DNA of 64,000 bases, from assembly GCF_002042885.1 (NCBI RefSeq), contig NZ_MVFY01000008.1, positions 186,001-250,000 of the forward strand, read 5' to 3'. The notes below the pieces were generated by a model. It was not told the origin of the DNA. It worked only from the letters and a program-made list of their open reading frames with translations, and ran no database searches. Below, one piece after another: positions 48,983-60,145 of the stretch (position 1 is its first letter; every line of letters begins with the position of its first letter). Source of the stretch: Citrobacter portucalensis (lineage in GTDB: Bacteria > Pseudomonadota > Gammaproteobacteria > Enterobacterales > Enterobacteriaceae). The position numbers were made by a program, and so were the translations under genes.

Positions 48983-50086
48983 TCACGCAGTCGTTAAATG
49001 CAGGCAAACGTCCGGGCCCACCTGGCGTATCTCATTGAATTTGAAATGGGGTGCGTCAGCCAGTTTCTCAAGGCCTGGAAGCACACATAATCCTCTCGCA
49101 TCGCTGCCTAACAGTTTAGGCGCAACATACACGATTAGCTCATCGACCAAACCAGCCTGTAATAATGCCCCGGCGAGCGTTGGGCCAGCTTCAACCCAAA
49201 TGCTGTTAATTTGCTGTTTGCCCAGTTGCATCATTAGCACCACCAGATCCAGATGTCCGTTATGTTCCGGCACCTTCAGGCTGCGCACCGTCTCCGGCCA
49301 GCTGCGAGGGTCGTCTTCAGTCCGGACAATCCAGGTTTCTCCAGGCTGTTGCACAATTCGGTGCGCCGGTGTGACCTGATTCTGGCTATCAAGAACAATG
49401 CGGATTGGCTGACGCAGCTCTTCCTGCGGGTAACTCGCCTGAGTTGACTCCCCAAGCTCCGACCAACGCACGGTAAGCTGAGGGTCGTCTGCCAGCACCG
49501 TCGCACTGCTGGTTAAAATGGCATGGCTTTGCGCGCGCAAGCGTTGCACATCGCGGCGCGCCTGTGGCGAGGTGATCCACTGGCTTTCACCGCTGGCCAT
49601 CGCTGTACGGCCATCAAGCGACACGCCAAGCTTAAGCTGAAGATACGGGAATCCCGTACGCATGCGCTTGAGGAAGCCTTTATTCAGTTGCTCAACTTCG
49701 CTCATCATCAGCCCGTGGCTGACGTCGATACCCGCCTGCTGCAAACGGTAGAGCCCACGTCCTGCGACCTGCGGATTGGGATCCTGCATCGCCGCAACCA
49801 CACGCGACACCCCCGCCGCAATCAGCGCATCGCAACACGGCGGCGTGCGACCATGATGACTACAGGGTTCAAGCGTCACGTAGGCAGTTGCCCCCTGCGC
49901 TTTTTCTCCGGCCATCCGCAGAGCATGAACTTCGGCATGCGGTTCGCCCGCTCGGTGATGATATCCTTCACCGACGATCTCCCCATCTTTCACAATCACG
50001 CAGCCCACGTTGGGGTTGGGGTGAGTGGTAAAACGTCCGCGCGCAGCAAGCTTTAGCGCGCGCGCCATGTACAATTCATCCTGCAT
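48983..50086 (-). CDS. ribD: Bifunctional riboflavin deaminase/reductase RibD
   Basis: A 367-residue enzyme with an N-terminal cytidine-deaminase-like domain (about 1-145; HAEVHALRMAG, then LEPCSHHGRTPPCCDALI with zinc-binding His and Cys) and a C-terminal reductase domain of dihydrofolate-reductase fold (about 146-367; KLGVSLDGRTAMASGESQWI). It carries out the second and third steps from GTP in riboflavin synthesis. It starts three bases after the nrdR stop. Confidence 0.97.
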   Translation of the reverse strand: MQDELYMARALKLAARGRFTTHPNPNVGCVIVKDGEIVGEGYHHRAGEPHAEVHALRMAGEKAQGATAYVTLEPCSHHGRTPPCCDALIAAGVSRVVAAMQDPNPQVAGRGLYRLQQAGIDVSHGLMMSEVEQLNKGFLKRMRTGFPYLQLKLGVSLDGRTAMASGESQWITSPQARRDVQRLRAQSHAILTSSATVLADDPQLTVRWSELGESTQASYPQEELRQPIRIVLDSQNQVTPAHRIVQQPGETWIVRTEDDPRSWPETVRSLKVPEHNGHLDLVVLMMQLGKQQINSIWVEAGPTLAGALLQAGLVDELIVYVAPKLLGSDARGLCVLPGLEKLADAPHFKFNEIRQVGPDVCLHLTTA

Positions 50087-50089
50087 GGC

Positions 50090-50554
<465 letters not shown>

Positions 50555-50692
50555 TCAGTGGTTAACAGAATCTATTTTACCCTGAACTGCCGTGACAACA
50601 AAGGCGCTGCGCTTTTGAGACAAAGGATCGATGCCTTCGTGCTCAGTGCACACTACCATTATGCTATCGCGACAATGAAGGAAGTAATCACA

Positions 50693-51232
50693 ATGACAAG
50701 ACGTTACCTAAGAATTCTCCTGGTGGGAAGTCTCTTTAGTCTTAGTGCCTGCGCACAGCAAAGCGAAGTACGCCAGATGCATCAAAGCGTTAGCACGTTG
50801 AATAAAGAGATGACGCAGCTTAATCAGGAAACGGTAAAAATTACGCAACAAAATATGTTGAATGCAAGATCAACCAGCGGCGCCTATCTGCTGCCGGGCT
50901 CCAAAACCCCGGCACGACTGGACAGCCAGATTGGCACCTTACGCATGTCGCTGGTGAACATTGCGCCGAACGCCGATGGTACGCGCCTGACGCTACGAAT
51001 TCAGGGTGAATCCAACACGCCTTTACCCGCCTTTAGCGCCACCGTCGAATACGGGCAAATTCAGGGCACCACGGACAACTATCAGGAAGTGAACGTTCAT
51101 AACCAATTGGTCAACGCTCCGGCGAGTATTCTTGCTCCCAGCGACGTAGACATTCCGTTACAGATAAATGGCCTCACTCCAGATCAGTTAGGATTTGTGC
51201 GCATCCACGACGTCCAGCCTGTTAGCCAATAA
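50693..51232 (+). CDS. yajI: YajI lipoprotein (DUF3251)
   Basis: A 179-residue lipoprotein. The signal sequence (RRYLRILLVGSLFSLSAC) ends in a lipobox with lipidated Cys20. A coiled-coil-like helix follows (EVRQMHQSVSTLNKEMTQLN, residues about 25-60), then a beta domain. Function unknown. The ATG at 50693 gives the family length; an ATG six codons earlier is possible. Confidence 0.92.
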   Translation: MTRRYLRILLVGSLFSLSACAQQSEVRQMHQSVSTLNKEMTQLNQETVKITQQNMLNARSTSGAYLLPGSKTPARLDSQIGTLRMSLVNIAPNADGTRLTLRIQGESNTPLPAFSATVEYGQIQGTTDNYQEVNVHNQLVNAPASILAPSDVDIPLQINGLTPDQLGFVRIHDVQPVSQ

Positions 51233-51238
51233 ACTTTT

Positions 51239-51265
51239 TTGCGGAACGTTTTGTGCGTTCCGCAA
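51239..51265 (+). terminator. Hairpin after yajI, possible terminator
   Basis: TTGCGGAACG and CGTTCCGCAA form a ten-bp perfect stem with a seven-base TTTTGTG loop, just past the yajI stop. No T-run follows on the plus strand, so termination may be weak or Rho-assisted. Confidence 0.5.
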
Positions 51266-51370
51266 CATCACTCCGCTTCTTTTTGTTACTCCCCTGACAT
51301 AACCGATATTTCTGGTAAAACTTGGCAACATTCATGAGAGCCAGTACAATTCGCCGCCTAAAGTACGCAA

Positions 51371-51446
51371 ACGTGAACGCAATCGATTACGTAAATGATA
51401 GAACTGTGAAACAAGACATATTTTTGTGAACAATGATTTTTATAAT
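51371..51446 (+). promoter_or_regulatory. tsx promoter with CRP-like sites
   Basis: A -10 TATAAT lies at 51441-51446, about 85 bases before the tsx start. Half-conserved CRP-type sites are at 51405-51420 (TGTGA-AACAAG-ACATA) and 51425-51440 (TGTGA-ACAATG-ATTTT), with an ACGTGAACGCAATCGAT element at 51371-51387 that could be CRP or CytR. This resembles the E. coli tsx control region, regulated by CRP, CytR and DeoR. Confidence 0.6.
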
Positions 51447-51530
51447 AGGCTCCGAAGAATTACGAAATATTTAGAAACGCAAATTGCGCATTTTTCACTC
51501 CCGAAAGGGATTTCAAACAGTGGCATACAT

Positions 51531-52394
51531 ATGAAAAAAACATTACTTGCAGCCGGTGCAGTGCTGGCGCTCTCCTCGTCTTTTACTGCCAACGCAGCAG
51601 AAAATGACAAACCGCAATATCTGTCCGACTGGTGGCACCAAAGCGTTAACGTGGTGGGTAGCTATCACACCCGTTTCTCCCCGAAACTGAACAACGACGT
51701 GTATCTTGAATACGAAGCGTTTGCCAAAAAAGACTGGTTTGACTTCTATGGCTACATCGATATTCCGAAAACCTTCGACTGGGGTAACGGCAACGATAAA
51801 GGTATTTGGTCTGACGGTTCCCCGCTGTTTATGGAAATCGAACCGCGTTTCTCCATCGACAAACTGACCGGTGCTGACCTGAGCTTTGGTCCGTTCAAAG
51901 AATGGTATTTCGCCAACAACTACATCTACGATATGGGTGATAACAAAGCCAGCCGCCAGAGCACCTGGTATATGGGTCTGGGTACCGATATCGATACCGG
52001 TCTGCCGATGGGTCTGTCCCTGAACGTGTATGCTAAATACCAGTGGCAGAACTATGGCGCATCCAACGAAAACGAGTGGGATGGCTACCGTTTCAAAGTG
52101 AAATACTTTGTGCCGATCACCCAGGTTTGGGGCGGCCAGTTGACCTACATCGGCTTCACCAACTTCGACTGGGGCTCAGATTTGGGTGATGATCCGAACC
52201 GCACCAGCAACTCTATCGCATCCAGCCACGTCCTGGCGCTGAACTACGATCACTGGCACTACTCCGTCGTAGCGCGTTACTTCCATAACGGCGGCCAGTG
52301 GAAAGGTGGAGATACCCTGAACTGGGGCGAAGGCGACTTCAGCGCGAAATCTACCGGTTGGGGTGGTTACCTGGTCGTAGGTTACAACTTCTAA
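51531..52394 (+). CDS. tsx: Nucleoside-specific outer-membrane channel Tsx
   Basis: A 287-residue 12-strand beta-barrel with a 22-residue signal peptide (ends TANA-AEN) and a C-terminal phenylalanine after GGYLVVGYN, the barrel assembly signal. It passes nucleosides and is the receptor of phage T6-like phages and colicin K in E. coli. Compared with my memory of E. coli Tsx (294 residues), the loop near residues 215-225 ([10 protein letters not shown]) is shorter and the first loop ([16 protein letters not shown]) differs. The ATG at 51531 is the family start. Confidence 0.95.
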   Translation: MKKTLLAAGAVLALSSSFTANAAENDKPQYLSDWWHQSVNVVGSYHTRFSPKLNNDVYLEYEAFAKKDWFDFYGYIDIPKTFDWGNGNDKGIWSDGSPLFMEIEPRFSIDKLTGADLSFGPFKEWYFANNYIYDMGDNKASRQSTWYMGLGTDIDTGLPMGLSLNVYAKYQWQNYGASNENEWDGYRFKVKYFVPITQVWGGQLTYIGFTNFDWGSDLGDDPNRTSNSIASSHVLALNYDHWHYSVVARYFHNGGQWKGGDTLNWGEGDFSAKSTGWGGYLVVGYNF

Positions 52395-52415
52395 TCCAGA
52401 CAATGTTTCGCAGAC

Positions 52416-52441
52416 AAGCCAGCTTAACCGCTGGCTTTTTT
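52416..52441 (+). terminator. Terminator of tsx
   Basis: AAGCCAGC (52416-52423), TTAACC loop, GCTGGCTT (52430-52437) followed by a T-tract to 52441. It overlaps the end of the convergent WYL regulator gene. Confidence 0.9.
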
Positions 52442-53132
52442 ATGGCTGGTCTTCACAGCGTACTTTACGCAAAAAGTCACTTAGCGAGCGATCTGCCGAT
52501 TCGCGAAAATGCCTGTCGAGTGGCGTAATCTTCAGACATCGATCAACGCGAAAGCAACGATAATCGTCACGCTTCTCGCACCAGCCAACCAGCAGCCAGT
52601 GCTCGCCCCAGAAAAATAATCCCAGCGGCTGAACGTCGCGCCAGGAGAGATTCCCGGACTCATCACGATAATGCAGCGCCAGCACCTGCTGTGCTGAAAC
52701 CGCGCGATGTATGAGATCGAAGGCACTACGTGAATGCGGCTGATTACCAAAATCTGGCGCGAAAATCCGCGTTTGCTCGGCTCTGCGCCGACTCTCTGGC
52801 GGCAATATCGCCAACACTTTTTCCTGCGCGGATTCCAACGCCTGTGAGAGTGAATCCCCACCCCATGTTTTCAGCAATCGAATCGCTACCATCAATGCTT
52901 CTGATTCGTGATGCGTTAACATCAACGGCGGTAGATCAAACCCGGGCATTAAGCGGTATCCGCTGCCCACTTCGCCTTCAATAGGCACACCGGATAAAGA
53001 GAGATCGCGGATATCGCGATAAATCGTCCGTTCAGAAACCTCAAGACGCTCTGCCAGCAGCGCCGCCGTTGTCACTCGCCTGCCACGCAGGATTTGCACA
53101 ATCTGAAACAAGCGGTCGGCGCGTCTGCTCAT
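52440..53132 (-). CDS. WYL-domain transcriptional regulator, YafY-like
   Basis: A 230-residue cytosolic regulator. Residues about 4-60 form a helix-turn-helix of the HTH_11/DeoR-like type (RLFQIVQILRGRRVTTAALL, SERTIYRDIRDLSLSGVPIE), then GSGYRL, a spacer, and a WYL sensor domain (about 135-215, VLALHYRDESGNLSWRDVQP, WLLVGWCEKRDDYRCFRVDR). WYL domains bind small ligands or nucleic acids. It is 23 bases downstream of a VOC-family gene, and both should be transcribed from the region holding a long palindrome (53570-53593), which suggests autoregulation. Confidence 0.85.
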   Translation of the reverse strand: MSRRADRLFQIVQILRGRRVTTAALLAERLEVSERTIYRDIRDLSLSGVPIEGEVGSGYRLMPGFDLPPLMLTHHESEALMVAIRLLKTWGGDSLSQALESAQEKVLAILPPESRRRAEQTRIFAPDFGNQPHSRSAFDLIHRAVSAQQVLALHYRDESGNLSWRDVQPLGLFFWGEHWLLVGWCEKRDDYRCFRVDRCLKITPLDRHFRESADRSLSDFLRKVRCEDQP

Positions 53133-53155
53133 TTTAATCCTCAGTGCTGAAAATA

Positions 53156-53521
53156 TTACGCGGGTTGATGTAAACCAACACGATTGCCTTCGCTGTCAGT
53201 AAATAGCGCAATCGTACCAATGTCCTGCCCCAGTTCGAGTGGGCCAAACACACACTGACCGCCAGCAGTGGCGACGCGTTCAAGCGTTGCAGCCAAATCG
53301 TCCGTATGCAGATAAATAATAGCGCCCTGCGCTGAAGGCGTAATACCGTCAAATTTAGCCAGCGCCCCGCCGGGAGCGGGATCCTGATGCGGAAATACGG
53401 CGAGCTCAGCGCAGTCCATGTTCTCCCGGCGCAAAGAAACCTGCATTACTGGCTCATAAAAAGCGATGGCGCGATCCATTTGTACCACGGGGATTTCAAA
53501 CCAATTAATTACATTGCTCAT
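53156..53521 (-). CDS. VOC (glyoxalase/bleomycin resistance) superfamily protein
   Basis: A 121-residue protein with two beta-alpha-beta-beta-beta modules (NWFEIPVVQMDRAIAFYEPV at the start, GAIIYLHTDDLAATLERVATA in the middle, IALFTDSEGNRVGLHQPA at the end). VOC members isomerise, oxygenate or sequester small molecules; the closest type here is the small stand-alone group often described as PhnB-like or lactoylglutathione-lyase-like, and the substrate is unknown. An AGGAGG ribosome site precedes the ATG. First gene of a two-gene operon with the WYL regulator. Confidence 0.85.
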   Translation of the reverse strand: MSNVINWFEIPVVQMDRAIAFYEPVMQVSLRRENMDCAELAVFPHQDPAPGGALAKFDGITPSAQGAIIYLHTDDLAATLERVATAGGQCVFGPLELGQDIGTIALFTDSEGNRVGLHQPA

Positions 53522-53569
53522 ACTTCCTCCTGCCTGTGTGGGTAATCTCAGGAGGACTATATGACAGGG

Positions 53570-53593
53570 CTACTGACAGCATACTGTCAGTAG
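53570..53593. promoter_or_regulatory. Perfect 10-bp-arm palindrome upstream of the VOC/WYL operon
   Basis: CTACTGACAG (53570-53579), CATA spacer, CTGTCAGTAG (53584-53593). It sits about 49 bases upstream of the VOC start and just upstream of a TATAGT hexamer (minus strand, 53561-53556). A further GCGACAGG/CCTGTCGC pair (53598-53605 and 53618-53625) and a TGACAG at 53562-53567 repeat the same core. The likely operator of the WYL regulator. Confidence 0.6.
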
Positions 53594-53643
53594 TGTGGCG
53601 ACAGGAAAAGATAATTACCTGTCGCTAATTCACAGGCAAAAAA

Positions 53644-53667
53644 AATCCCGACCTTGCGATCGGGATT
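53644..53667 (-). terminator. Terminator of secDF operon
   Basis: On the minus strand AATCCCGA-TCGCAAGG-TCGGGATT is followed by TTTTTT (complement of 53638-53645). It lies about 25 bases past the secF stop. Confidence 0.88.
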
Positions 53668-53691
53668 CCAGTATCTTCACTCCTGGATGGG

Positions 53692-54663
53692 TTAAGGCAG
53701 AATCGACGGTTGATCCGCCCCTTCTTTCTCGACCTTCTGCTGCAGCATGTGCTCACGCTTCATACCCAGCTTCAGCGCCAGCGCCGATGCCACGTAGATA
53801 GAAGACGCAGTACCGATGGAAACACCGATCAGCATCGTCAGCGAGAATCCTTCCAGTACCGGACCACCGAACAGGAACAGCATCAGAATAACCATCAACG
53901 TTGTACCGGACGTAATCAACGTACGGTGCAGCGTTTGAGTCAGTGACACGTTAAAGATTTCGTAAGGCGTACCGCGACGAATTTTGCGGAAGTTTTCACG
54001 AATACGGTCAGATACAACGATACTGTCGTTCAGCGAGTAACCGATTACCGACATCAGTGATGCGACGATAGTCAGGTCAATCTCGATATGGAACAACGAC
54101 AGGATCCCAAGTGTGATAATCACGTCGTGCGCCAGCGCGATAACTACCCCTGCCGCCAGTCGCCACTCAAAGCGGAAACCGACGTACACCAGGATGGAGA
54201 TCAACGCCGCCATCAGCGCCATCGCACCGGTTTGCGCCAGGTCTGCACCCACGCTCGGACCCACGAATTCAATTCGCTTCACCGCGGCGTTTTGGTTGGT
54301 GGATTCGTTAATCACACTCAACACTTTGCTACCCAGCACCTGACCGCCGTCTGCACCTTCAGTTGGCGGCATACGTACCATAATGTCGTGGCTGCTGCCG
54401 AAGTTCTGCAGAAGCGGATCAACGAAGCCCGCTTTCTCCAGCGCATCGCGCATCACGTCCATATCGGCCGGTTTTTCCAGCGTGATTTCAATAACCGTAC
54501 CACCGGTGAAATCGAGACCCCAGTTAAACCCGCGTACGCCCATCACCACGATGGCCGCAATCAGCAGGAAACCTGAAATGCCGAAAGCCCAGTAGTCCCA
54601 GCGCATAAAGTCCCAGACTTTACGGCCGTGGTTCAATTGTTCAACAGTATATTCCTGTGCCAC
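53692..54663 (-). CDS. secF: Protein translocase subunit SecF
   Basis: A 323-residue, six-helix RND-type membrane protein that with SecD uses the proton gradient to drive late steps of Sec export. Visible family elements are [12 protein letters not shown] near residue 50, [20 protein letters not shown], and [15 protein letters not shown]. It starts with GTG at 54663, ten bases after the secD stop; the longer frame upstream is inside secD. The length equals E. coli SecF. Confidence 0.97.
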   Translation of the reverse strand: MAQEYTVEQLNHGRKVWDFMRWDYWAFGISGFLLIAAIVVMGVRGFNWGLDFTGGTVIEITLEKPADMDVMRDALEKAGFVDPLLQNFGSSHDIMVRMPPTEGADGGQVLGSKVLSVINESTNQNAAVKRIEFVGPSVGADLAQTGAMALMAALISILVYVGFRFEWRLAAGVVIALAHDVIITLGILSLFHIEIDLTIVASLMSVIGYSLNDSIVVSDRIRENFRKIRRGTPYEIFNVSLTQTLHRTLITSGTTLMVILMLFLFGGPVLEGFSLTMLIGVSIGTASSIYVASALALKLGMKREHMLQQKVEKEGADQPSILP

Positions 54664-54673
54664 TTCGCACTCC

Positions 54674-56521
54674 TCAGATTGACAGCTTTTTGACGCGCTT
54701 GCCGCCATACAACAGGTTTACGATGGCACGTGTACCGACAATCGCGGTAAACATCGACGTCGCCACACCAATACCGGTAGTAATCGCGAACCCTTTAATT
54801 GCCCCGGTGCCAACTGCGTACAGGATGATGACCTTGATCAGCGTCGTAATGTTCGCATCAAAGATGGAGCTAAATGCGCCCGCATAACCTTCATTGATGG
54901 CCTGCTGCACCGAACGCCCGTTACTCAACTCTTCTTTGATACGTTCGTTGATCAGTACGTTCGCATCGACCGCGACGGCAAGGGTTAAGACGATCCCCGC
55001 AATCCCCGGCATACTCAGCGTAGCACCCGGCAGCAACGACATAATACCGACAATCAGCACCAGGTTCGCAATCAGCGCACTGGTCGCAATCAGACCGAAC
55101 TTCTTATAGAAGAAGATCATGAACAGGATAGACACCACCAGACCGGCCAGACATGCTTCCAGACCCTGTTTAATGTTCTGCATACCCAGGGTTGGGCCGA
55201 TGGTACGTTCTTCAACAATCTGAATCGGCGCAATCAACGCACCGGCACGTAACAGCAGGGAAAGCTGGCGTGCTTCGTTCGGGTTGTTGATACCGGTGAT
55301 ACGGAAGCTGTTACCCAGTCGAGACTGGATATTGGCGATATTAATCACCTCTTCCTGCTTCACCAGTACTGCACGACCGTTGGCATCTTTCTTACCGCTG
55401 TCTTTGTACTCCACAAACAGGGTCGCCATCGGCTTACCGATGTTGTCCTTGGTGAAGTTGGACATGATGTTACCACCCGCGCTATCCAGCGAGATGTTAA
55501 CCTGTGGCTGATTGTATTCGTCCTGGCTGGAAGTGGAGTCGGTGATATGGTCACCGGTCAGGATCACGCGCTTGTACAGCACAACCGGCTGACCTTCACG
55601 AGATTGTTTCACTTCCGAGTCACCCGGTACACGCCCGGATGCCGCAGCAGACTGGTCAACGTTGGTATTTACCAGACGGAATTCCAGCGTCGCGGTTGCG
55701 CCCAGAATTTCTTTCGCACGCGCGGTATCCTGAATACCCGGCAGTTCGACCACAATGCGGTCAGCACCCTGACGTTGTACCACCGGCTCAGCAACACCCA
55801 GTTGGTTAACACGATTACGCAGAATGTTGATGTTCTGCTGTACCGCGTATTCACGGGCTTCGCTCAGGCGCGCATCGGTCATTACCGCACGCAGAGCATT
55901 GCTGCCCTGGCTGGAAATAACCAGATCCTGGTGACGTTTGCTCAGGTAAGAGATAGCTTCATCACGGGCGCTGCTATCACGGAAAGTGATGCTCAGACCG
56001 TAGTTATCTTCTTTGCGAACAGTAGTATAAGGAATGCCTTTTTCACGCAGATCGCTGCGCAGGCTATCGATATTTTGTTCCTGCAACTTACTCAGCGCGG
56101 TGTCCATATCCACTTCCATCAGGAAGTGAACGCCGCCACGCAGGTCAAGACCGAGTTTCATCGGTTCTGCGTGAATGGCAGCCAGCCAGCGCGGGGTTGC
56201 CGGAGCAAGGTTAAGCGCCACGACGTACTGATCGCCCAGTACGCCCATTAATACTTCACGTGCGCGCAGTTGGGTATCAGTGGAGTCGAAGCGCGCGAGA
56301 ATAGCACCCTCTTCCAGAGCCACAGACTTAGGTGTGATTTTATCTTCTTGTAACGTTTTCTGGACCTGGATCAGCGTTTGCTCACTGGCGGCGGCACCGC
56401 GCACGCCAGTGATTTGAACAGCCGGATCCTCACCATACAGGTTGGGAAGCGCATAGAGCAGACCGACGACAATAACGACGATCAGCATGACATACTTCCA
56501 CAAAGGATAACGGTTTAACAC
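54674..56521 (-). CDS. secD: Protein translocase subunit SecD
   Basis: A 615-residue membrane protein with a first helix (about 10-28), a large periplasmic P1 region (including [15 protein letters not shown] and [25 protein letters not shown]) and five C-terminal helices ([20 protein letters not shown] onwards, with [16 protein letters not shown]). Works with SecF and YajC at SecYEG. It begins 27 bases after yajC. Confidence 0.98.
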   Translation of the reverse strand: MLNRYPLWKYVMLIVVIVVGLLYALPNLYGEDPAVQITGVRGAAASEQTLIQVQKTLQEDKITPKSVALEEGAILARFDSTDTQLRAREVLMGVLGDQYVVALNLAPATPRWLAAIHAEPMKLGLDLRGGVHFLMEVDMDTALSKLQEQNIDSLRSDLREKGIPYTTVRKEDNYGLSITFRDSSARDEAISYLSKRHQDLVISSQGSNALRAVMTDARLSEAREYAVQQNINILRNRVNQLGVAEPVVQRQGADRIVVELPGIQDTARAKEILGATATLEFRLVNTNVDQSAAASGRVPGDSEVKQSREGQPVVLYKRVILTGDHITDSTSSQDEYNQPQVNISLDSAGGNIMSNFTKDNIGKPMATLFVEYKDSGKKDANGRAVLVKQEEVINIANIQSRLGNSFRITGINNPNEARQLSLLLRAGALIAPIQIVEERTIGPTLGMQNIKQGLEACLAGLVVSILFMIFFYKKFGLIATSALIANLVLIVGIMSLLPGATLSMPGIAGIVLTLAVAVDANVLINERIKEELSNGRSVQQAINEGYAGAFSSIFDANITTLIKVIILYAVGTGAIKGFAITTGIGVATSMFTAIVGTRAIVNLLYGGKRVKKLSI

Positions 56522-56548
56522 GGCAGTTCCCTTTGGGAAAACAATAAA

Positions 56549-56881
56549 TTACAGCGCCTTCATGGTGCCTTTCGGCAGAACGGCAGCTACGAAATCACGT
56601 TTGATAACCACTTCAGTGGTGTCGTTCAGCGCGATAGCGATGTAGCCAGATTCTGCTACTTTAGTCACGCGACCCACCAGACCACCGTTAGTCAGTACTT
56701 CATCGCCTTTCGCAATGGAGTTCATCAGGTTCTTGTGTTCTTTGGTACGCTTTTGCTGTGGGCGCAGGATCATGAAATAGAAAATCAGACCAAACACCAC
56801 CAGCATCAGAATCAGAGACATCGGGCTGCCCTGCGCCGGAGCTCCTGTTGCCGCTACCGCATCAGAAATAAAAAAGCTCAT
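56549..56881 (-). CDS. yajC: Sec translocon accessory protein YajC
   Basis: A 110-residue protein with one membrane helix (about 21-40, SLILMLVVFGLIFYFMILRP) and a cytosolic domain (EHKNLMNSIAKGDEVLTNGG). Part of the SecDF-YajC complex. It starts 22 bases after the tgt stop. Confidence 0.97.
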   Translation of the reverse strand: MSFFISDAVAATGAPAQGSPMSLILMLVVFGLIFYFMILRPQQKRTKEHKNLMNSIAKGDEVLTNGGLVGRVTKVAESGYIAIALNDTTEVVIKRDFVAAVLPKGTMKAL

Positions 56882-56903
56882 TCAAATTCCCTCATTATTA
56901 AAA

Positions 56904-58064
<1,161 letters not shown>

Positions 58065-58113
58065 TTAAACTTTCCCCACGGAATCACTCCACGGAGTAAA
58101 AATATATTAACCC

Positions 58114-58240
58114 ACTGGCGAAGGCGCAATCGGCGCAGCCAGTTTGGGGGGCGACCAGCGCACAGCCACCGGAGCGTACACGTAGTACGTGAGGATGGCG
58201 AGCACTGCCCGCCATCAAAATGGCAAGTGAGATAGCCTTC
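58114..58240. repeat. GC-rich structured intergenic element between queA and tgt
   Basis: A 127-base stretch holding nested inverted repeats: ACTGGC (58114-58119) with GCCAGT (58138-58143), CGTAC-ACGTA-GTACG near 58177, and CCATCAAAATGG near 58212. It separates two co-directional operon genes. It looks like a dispersed enteric repeat, but I cannot name the family. No gene is visible in it. Confidence 0.45.
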
Positions 58241-59305
58241 TCACGGTCGCTCAGAAATAGCCTGCGGATTGTACGTGATAAACATGGCATCCCCGTAACT
58301 AAAAAAGCGATATTCCGCTTTTACCGCTTCATGATAGGCGTGCATGGTGTTTTTATAACCAGCAAATGCGGAAACCAGCATAATCAGCGTTGATTCCGGC
58401 AGGTGGAAGTTGGTGACCAGAGCATCAATCACCTGATATTTATAGCCTGGATAAATAAAGATTTGTGTATCGCCGAAGAACGGCTCGATGAGATCGTTTT
58501 TGGCCGCCTGCGCCGCACTTTCCAGCGAACGCACGGAGGTGGTACCTACCGCAATCACGCGATTACCGCGCGCTTTCGCCGCCAGCACCGCGTCCACTAC
58601 ATCCTGCGGCACTTCCGCATATTCGGAATGCATAATGTGGTCTTCGATGGTGTCTACGCGCACCGGTTGGAAAGTACCCGCTCCAACGTGCAGGGTGACG
58701 AACGCCATTTCAATGCCTTTATCGCGCAGTTTAGCCAGCAGCGGATCGTCAAAATGCAGACCCGCGGTCGGCGCAGCGACGGCACCCGGTTTTTCGCTGT
58801 ACACGGTCTGGTACAGCTCGCGGTCGGCGTCTTCATCCGGACGGTCGATATACGGCGGCAACGGCATATGGCCGATGGCGTTGAGGATATCCAGCACGCT
58901 GCGTTCGTCGTTAAACTCAACTTCAAACAGCGCGTCATGGCGGGCGACCATCGTCGCTTTAATACTTTCGTCGTCGCCCAGCAGCAGCTCGGCACCCGGT
59001 TTCGGCGCTTTCGAGGCACGAATATGCGCCAGAATACGTTTGTCATCCAGCATACGCTCGACCAGCACTTCAATCTTACCGCCGCTGGCTTTACGACCAA
59101 ACAGACGCGCAGGAATGACGCGGGTGTTGTTAAAGACCAGCAAGTCTCCAGGGTTGAGCTTATCGAGCAAATCGGTGAAAGTACCGTGCGTCAGCGCGCC
59201 CGTCGGCCCGTCCAAAGACAGCAAGCGGCAGCTACTGCGCTCAGCTTGCGGATAGTGGGCAATCAGGGATTCGGGTAGTTCAAAGGTGAAATCGGTAACG
59301 CGCAT
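58241..59305 (-). CDS. queA: S-adenosylmethionine:tRNA ribosyltransferase-isomerase
   Basis: A 354-residue enzyme that uses the ribosyl part of AdoMet to convert preQ1-tRNA to epoxyqueuosine-tRNA. Recognisable stretches are [58 protein letters not shown] and [20 protein letters not shown]. coli QueA has 356 residues; the C-terminus here is slightly shorter (ends QAISERP). Confidence 0.97.
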   Translation of the reverse strand: MRVTDFTFELPESLIAHYPQAERSSCRLLSLDGPTGALTHGTFTDLLDKLNPGDLLVFNNTRVIPARLFGRKASGGKIEVLVERMLDDKRILAHIRASKAPKPGAELLLGDDESIKATMVARHDALFEVEFNDERSVLDILNAIGHMPLPPYIDRPDEDADRELYQTVYSEKPGAVAAPTAGLHFDDPLLAKLRDKGIEMAFVTLHVGAGTFQPVRVDTIEDHIMHSEYAEVPQDVVDAVLAAKARGNRVIAVGTTSVRSLESAAQAAKNDLIEPFFGDTQIFIYPGYKYQVIDALVTNFHLPESTLIMLVSAFAGYKNTMHAYHEAVKAEYRFFSYGDAMFITYNPQAISERP

Positions 59306-59395
59306 GACACTGACTCAGACTAAAATAAGAGGCGGGTAGTCTAGTGCCGGGGCGTTCTCCCTGCAACCTTTACCCCTCTGGATAAACGTTTAACT

Positions 59396-59977
59396 ATGAA
59401 TTTTCTTGCACATTTGCATCTCGCTCACCTTGCCGATAGCTCGCTTTCCGGCAATCTGCTGGCCGATTTTGTCCGGGGTAATCCGGAAACACACTACTCG
59501 CCTGATGTGGTAGCAGGCATCTTCATGCATCGTCGTATCGACGTGATGACTGATAACTTACCGCAGGTGCGTGAAGCCAAAGAGTGGTTTCGTAGCGAAA
59601 CACGCCGTGTCGCGCCGATTACGCTGGACGTTATGTGGGATCATTTTCTGTCGCGTCACTGGTCGGAAATCTCCCCTGACTTCCCGCTGACGGACTTTGT
59701 GCGCTATGCCCGTACCCAGGTAACCACTATTTTGCCGGAATCGCCGCCGCGCTTTATCAATCTGAACAACTATATATGGTCAGAGAAATGGCTTGAGCGC
59801 TACCGGGACATGGATTTTATCCAGAACGTCCTGAACGGCATGGCCAGCCGCCGTCCACGGCTCGATGCCCTACGCGACTCATGGTATGACCTCGATACGC
59901 ATTACGATGCGTTAGAAGAACGATTCTGGCAGTTTTATCCGCAAATGATGGAACAGGCGCGGTGTAAAACCCTTTGA
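59396..59977 (+). CDS. acpH: Acyl carrier protein phosphodiesterase
   Basis: A 193-residue HD-superfamily enzyme that removes the 4'-phosphopantetheine arm from holo-ACP. Family features are [48 protein letters not shown] and [10 protein letters not shown]. It is divergent from queA, the conserved arrangement. Confidence 0.95.
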   Translation: MNFLAHLHLAHLADSSLSGNLLADFVRGNPETHYSPDVVAGIFMHRRIDVMTDNLPQVREAKEWFRSETRRVAPITLDVMWDHFLSRHWSEISPDFPLTDFVRYARTQVTTILPESPPRFINLNNYIWSEKWLERYRDMDFIQNVLNGMASRRPRLDALRDSWYDLDTHYDALEERFWQFYPQMMEQARCKTL

Positions 59978-59996
59978 TCGCAGCCCGCATTCCCCG

Positions 59997-60026
59997 CCGG
60001 ATAAGCAGTAGCCGCCGTCCGGCAAA
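59997..60026. repeat. Single degenerate REP after acpH
   Basis: CCGCCGGATAAGCAGTAGCC followed by GCCGTCCGGCAAA is a short REP-like palindrome between acpH and the peroxiredoxin gene. Confidence 0.6.
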
Positions 60027-60145
60027 AGATTGATAGACAAAACCTGTCTCATTGATTGCCAGCGCCTCTTTGTCTTATTCCCGAACACTCTCTATACTGG
60101 CCCGCGTTGCGTTCCAAAAACCCCTTAACTTTGCAGGAGAATTAT

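Noticed and set aside
54661-54663. A missing ATG in secF as a sign of damage
   Set aside because: The GTG start is the one known for SecF and gives the full 323 residues.
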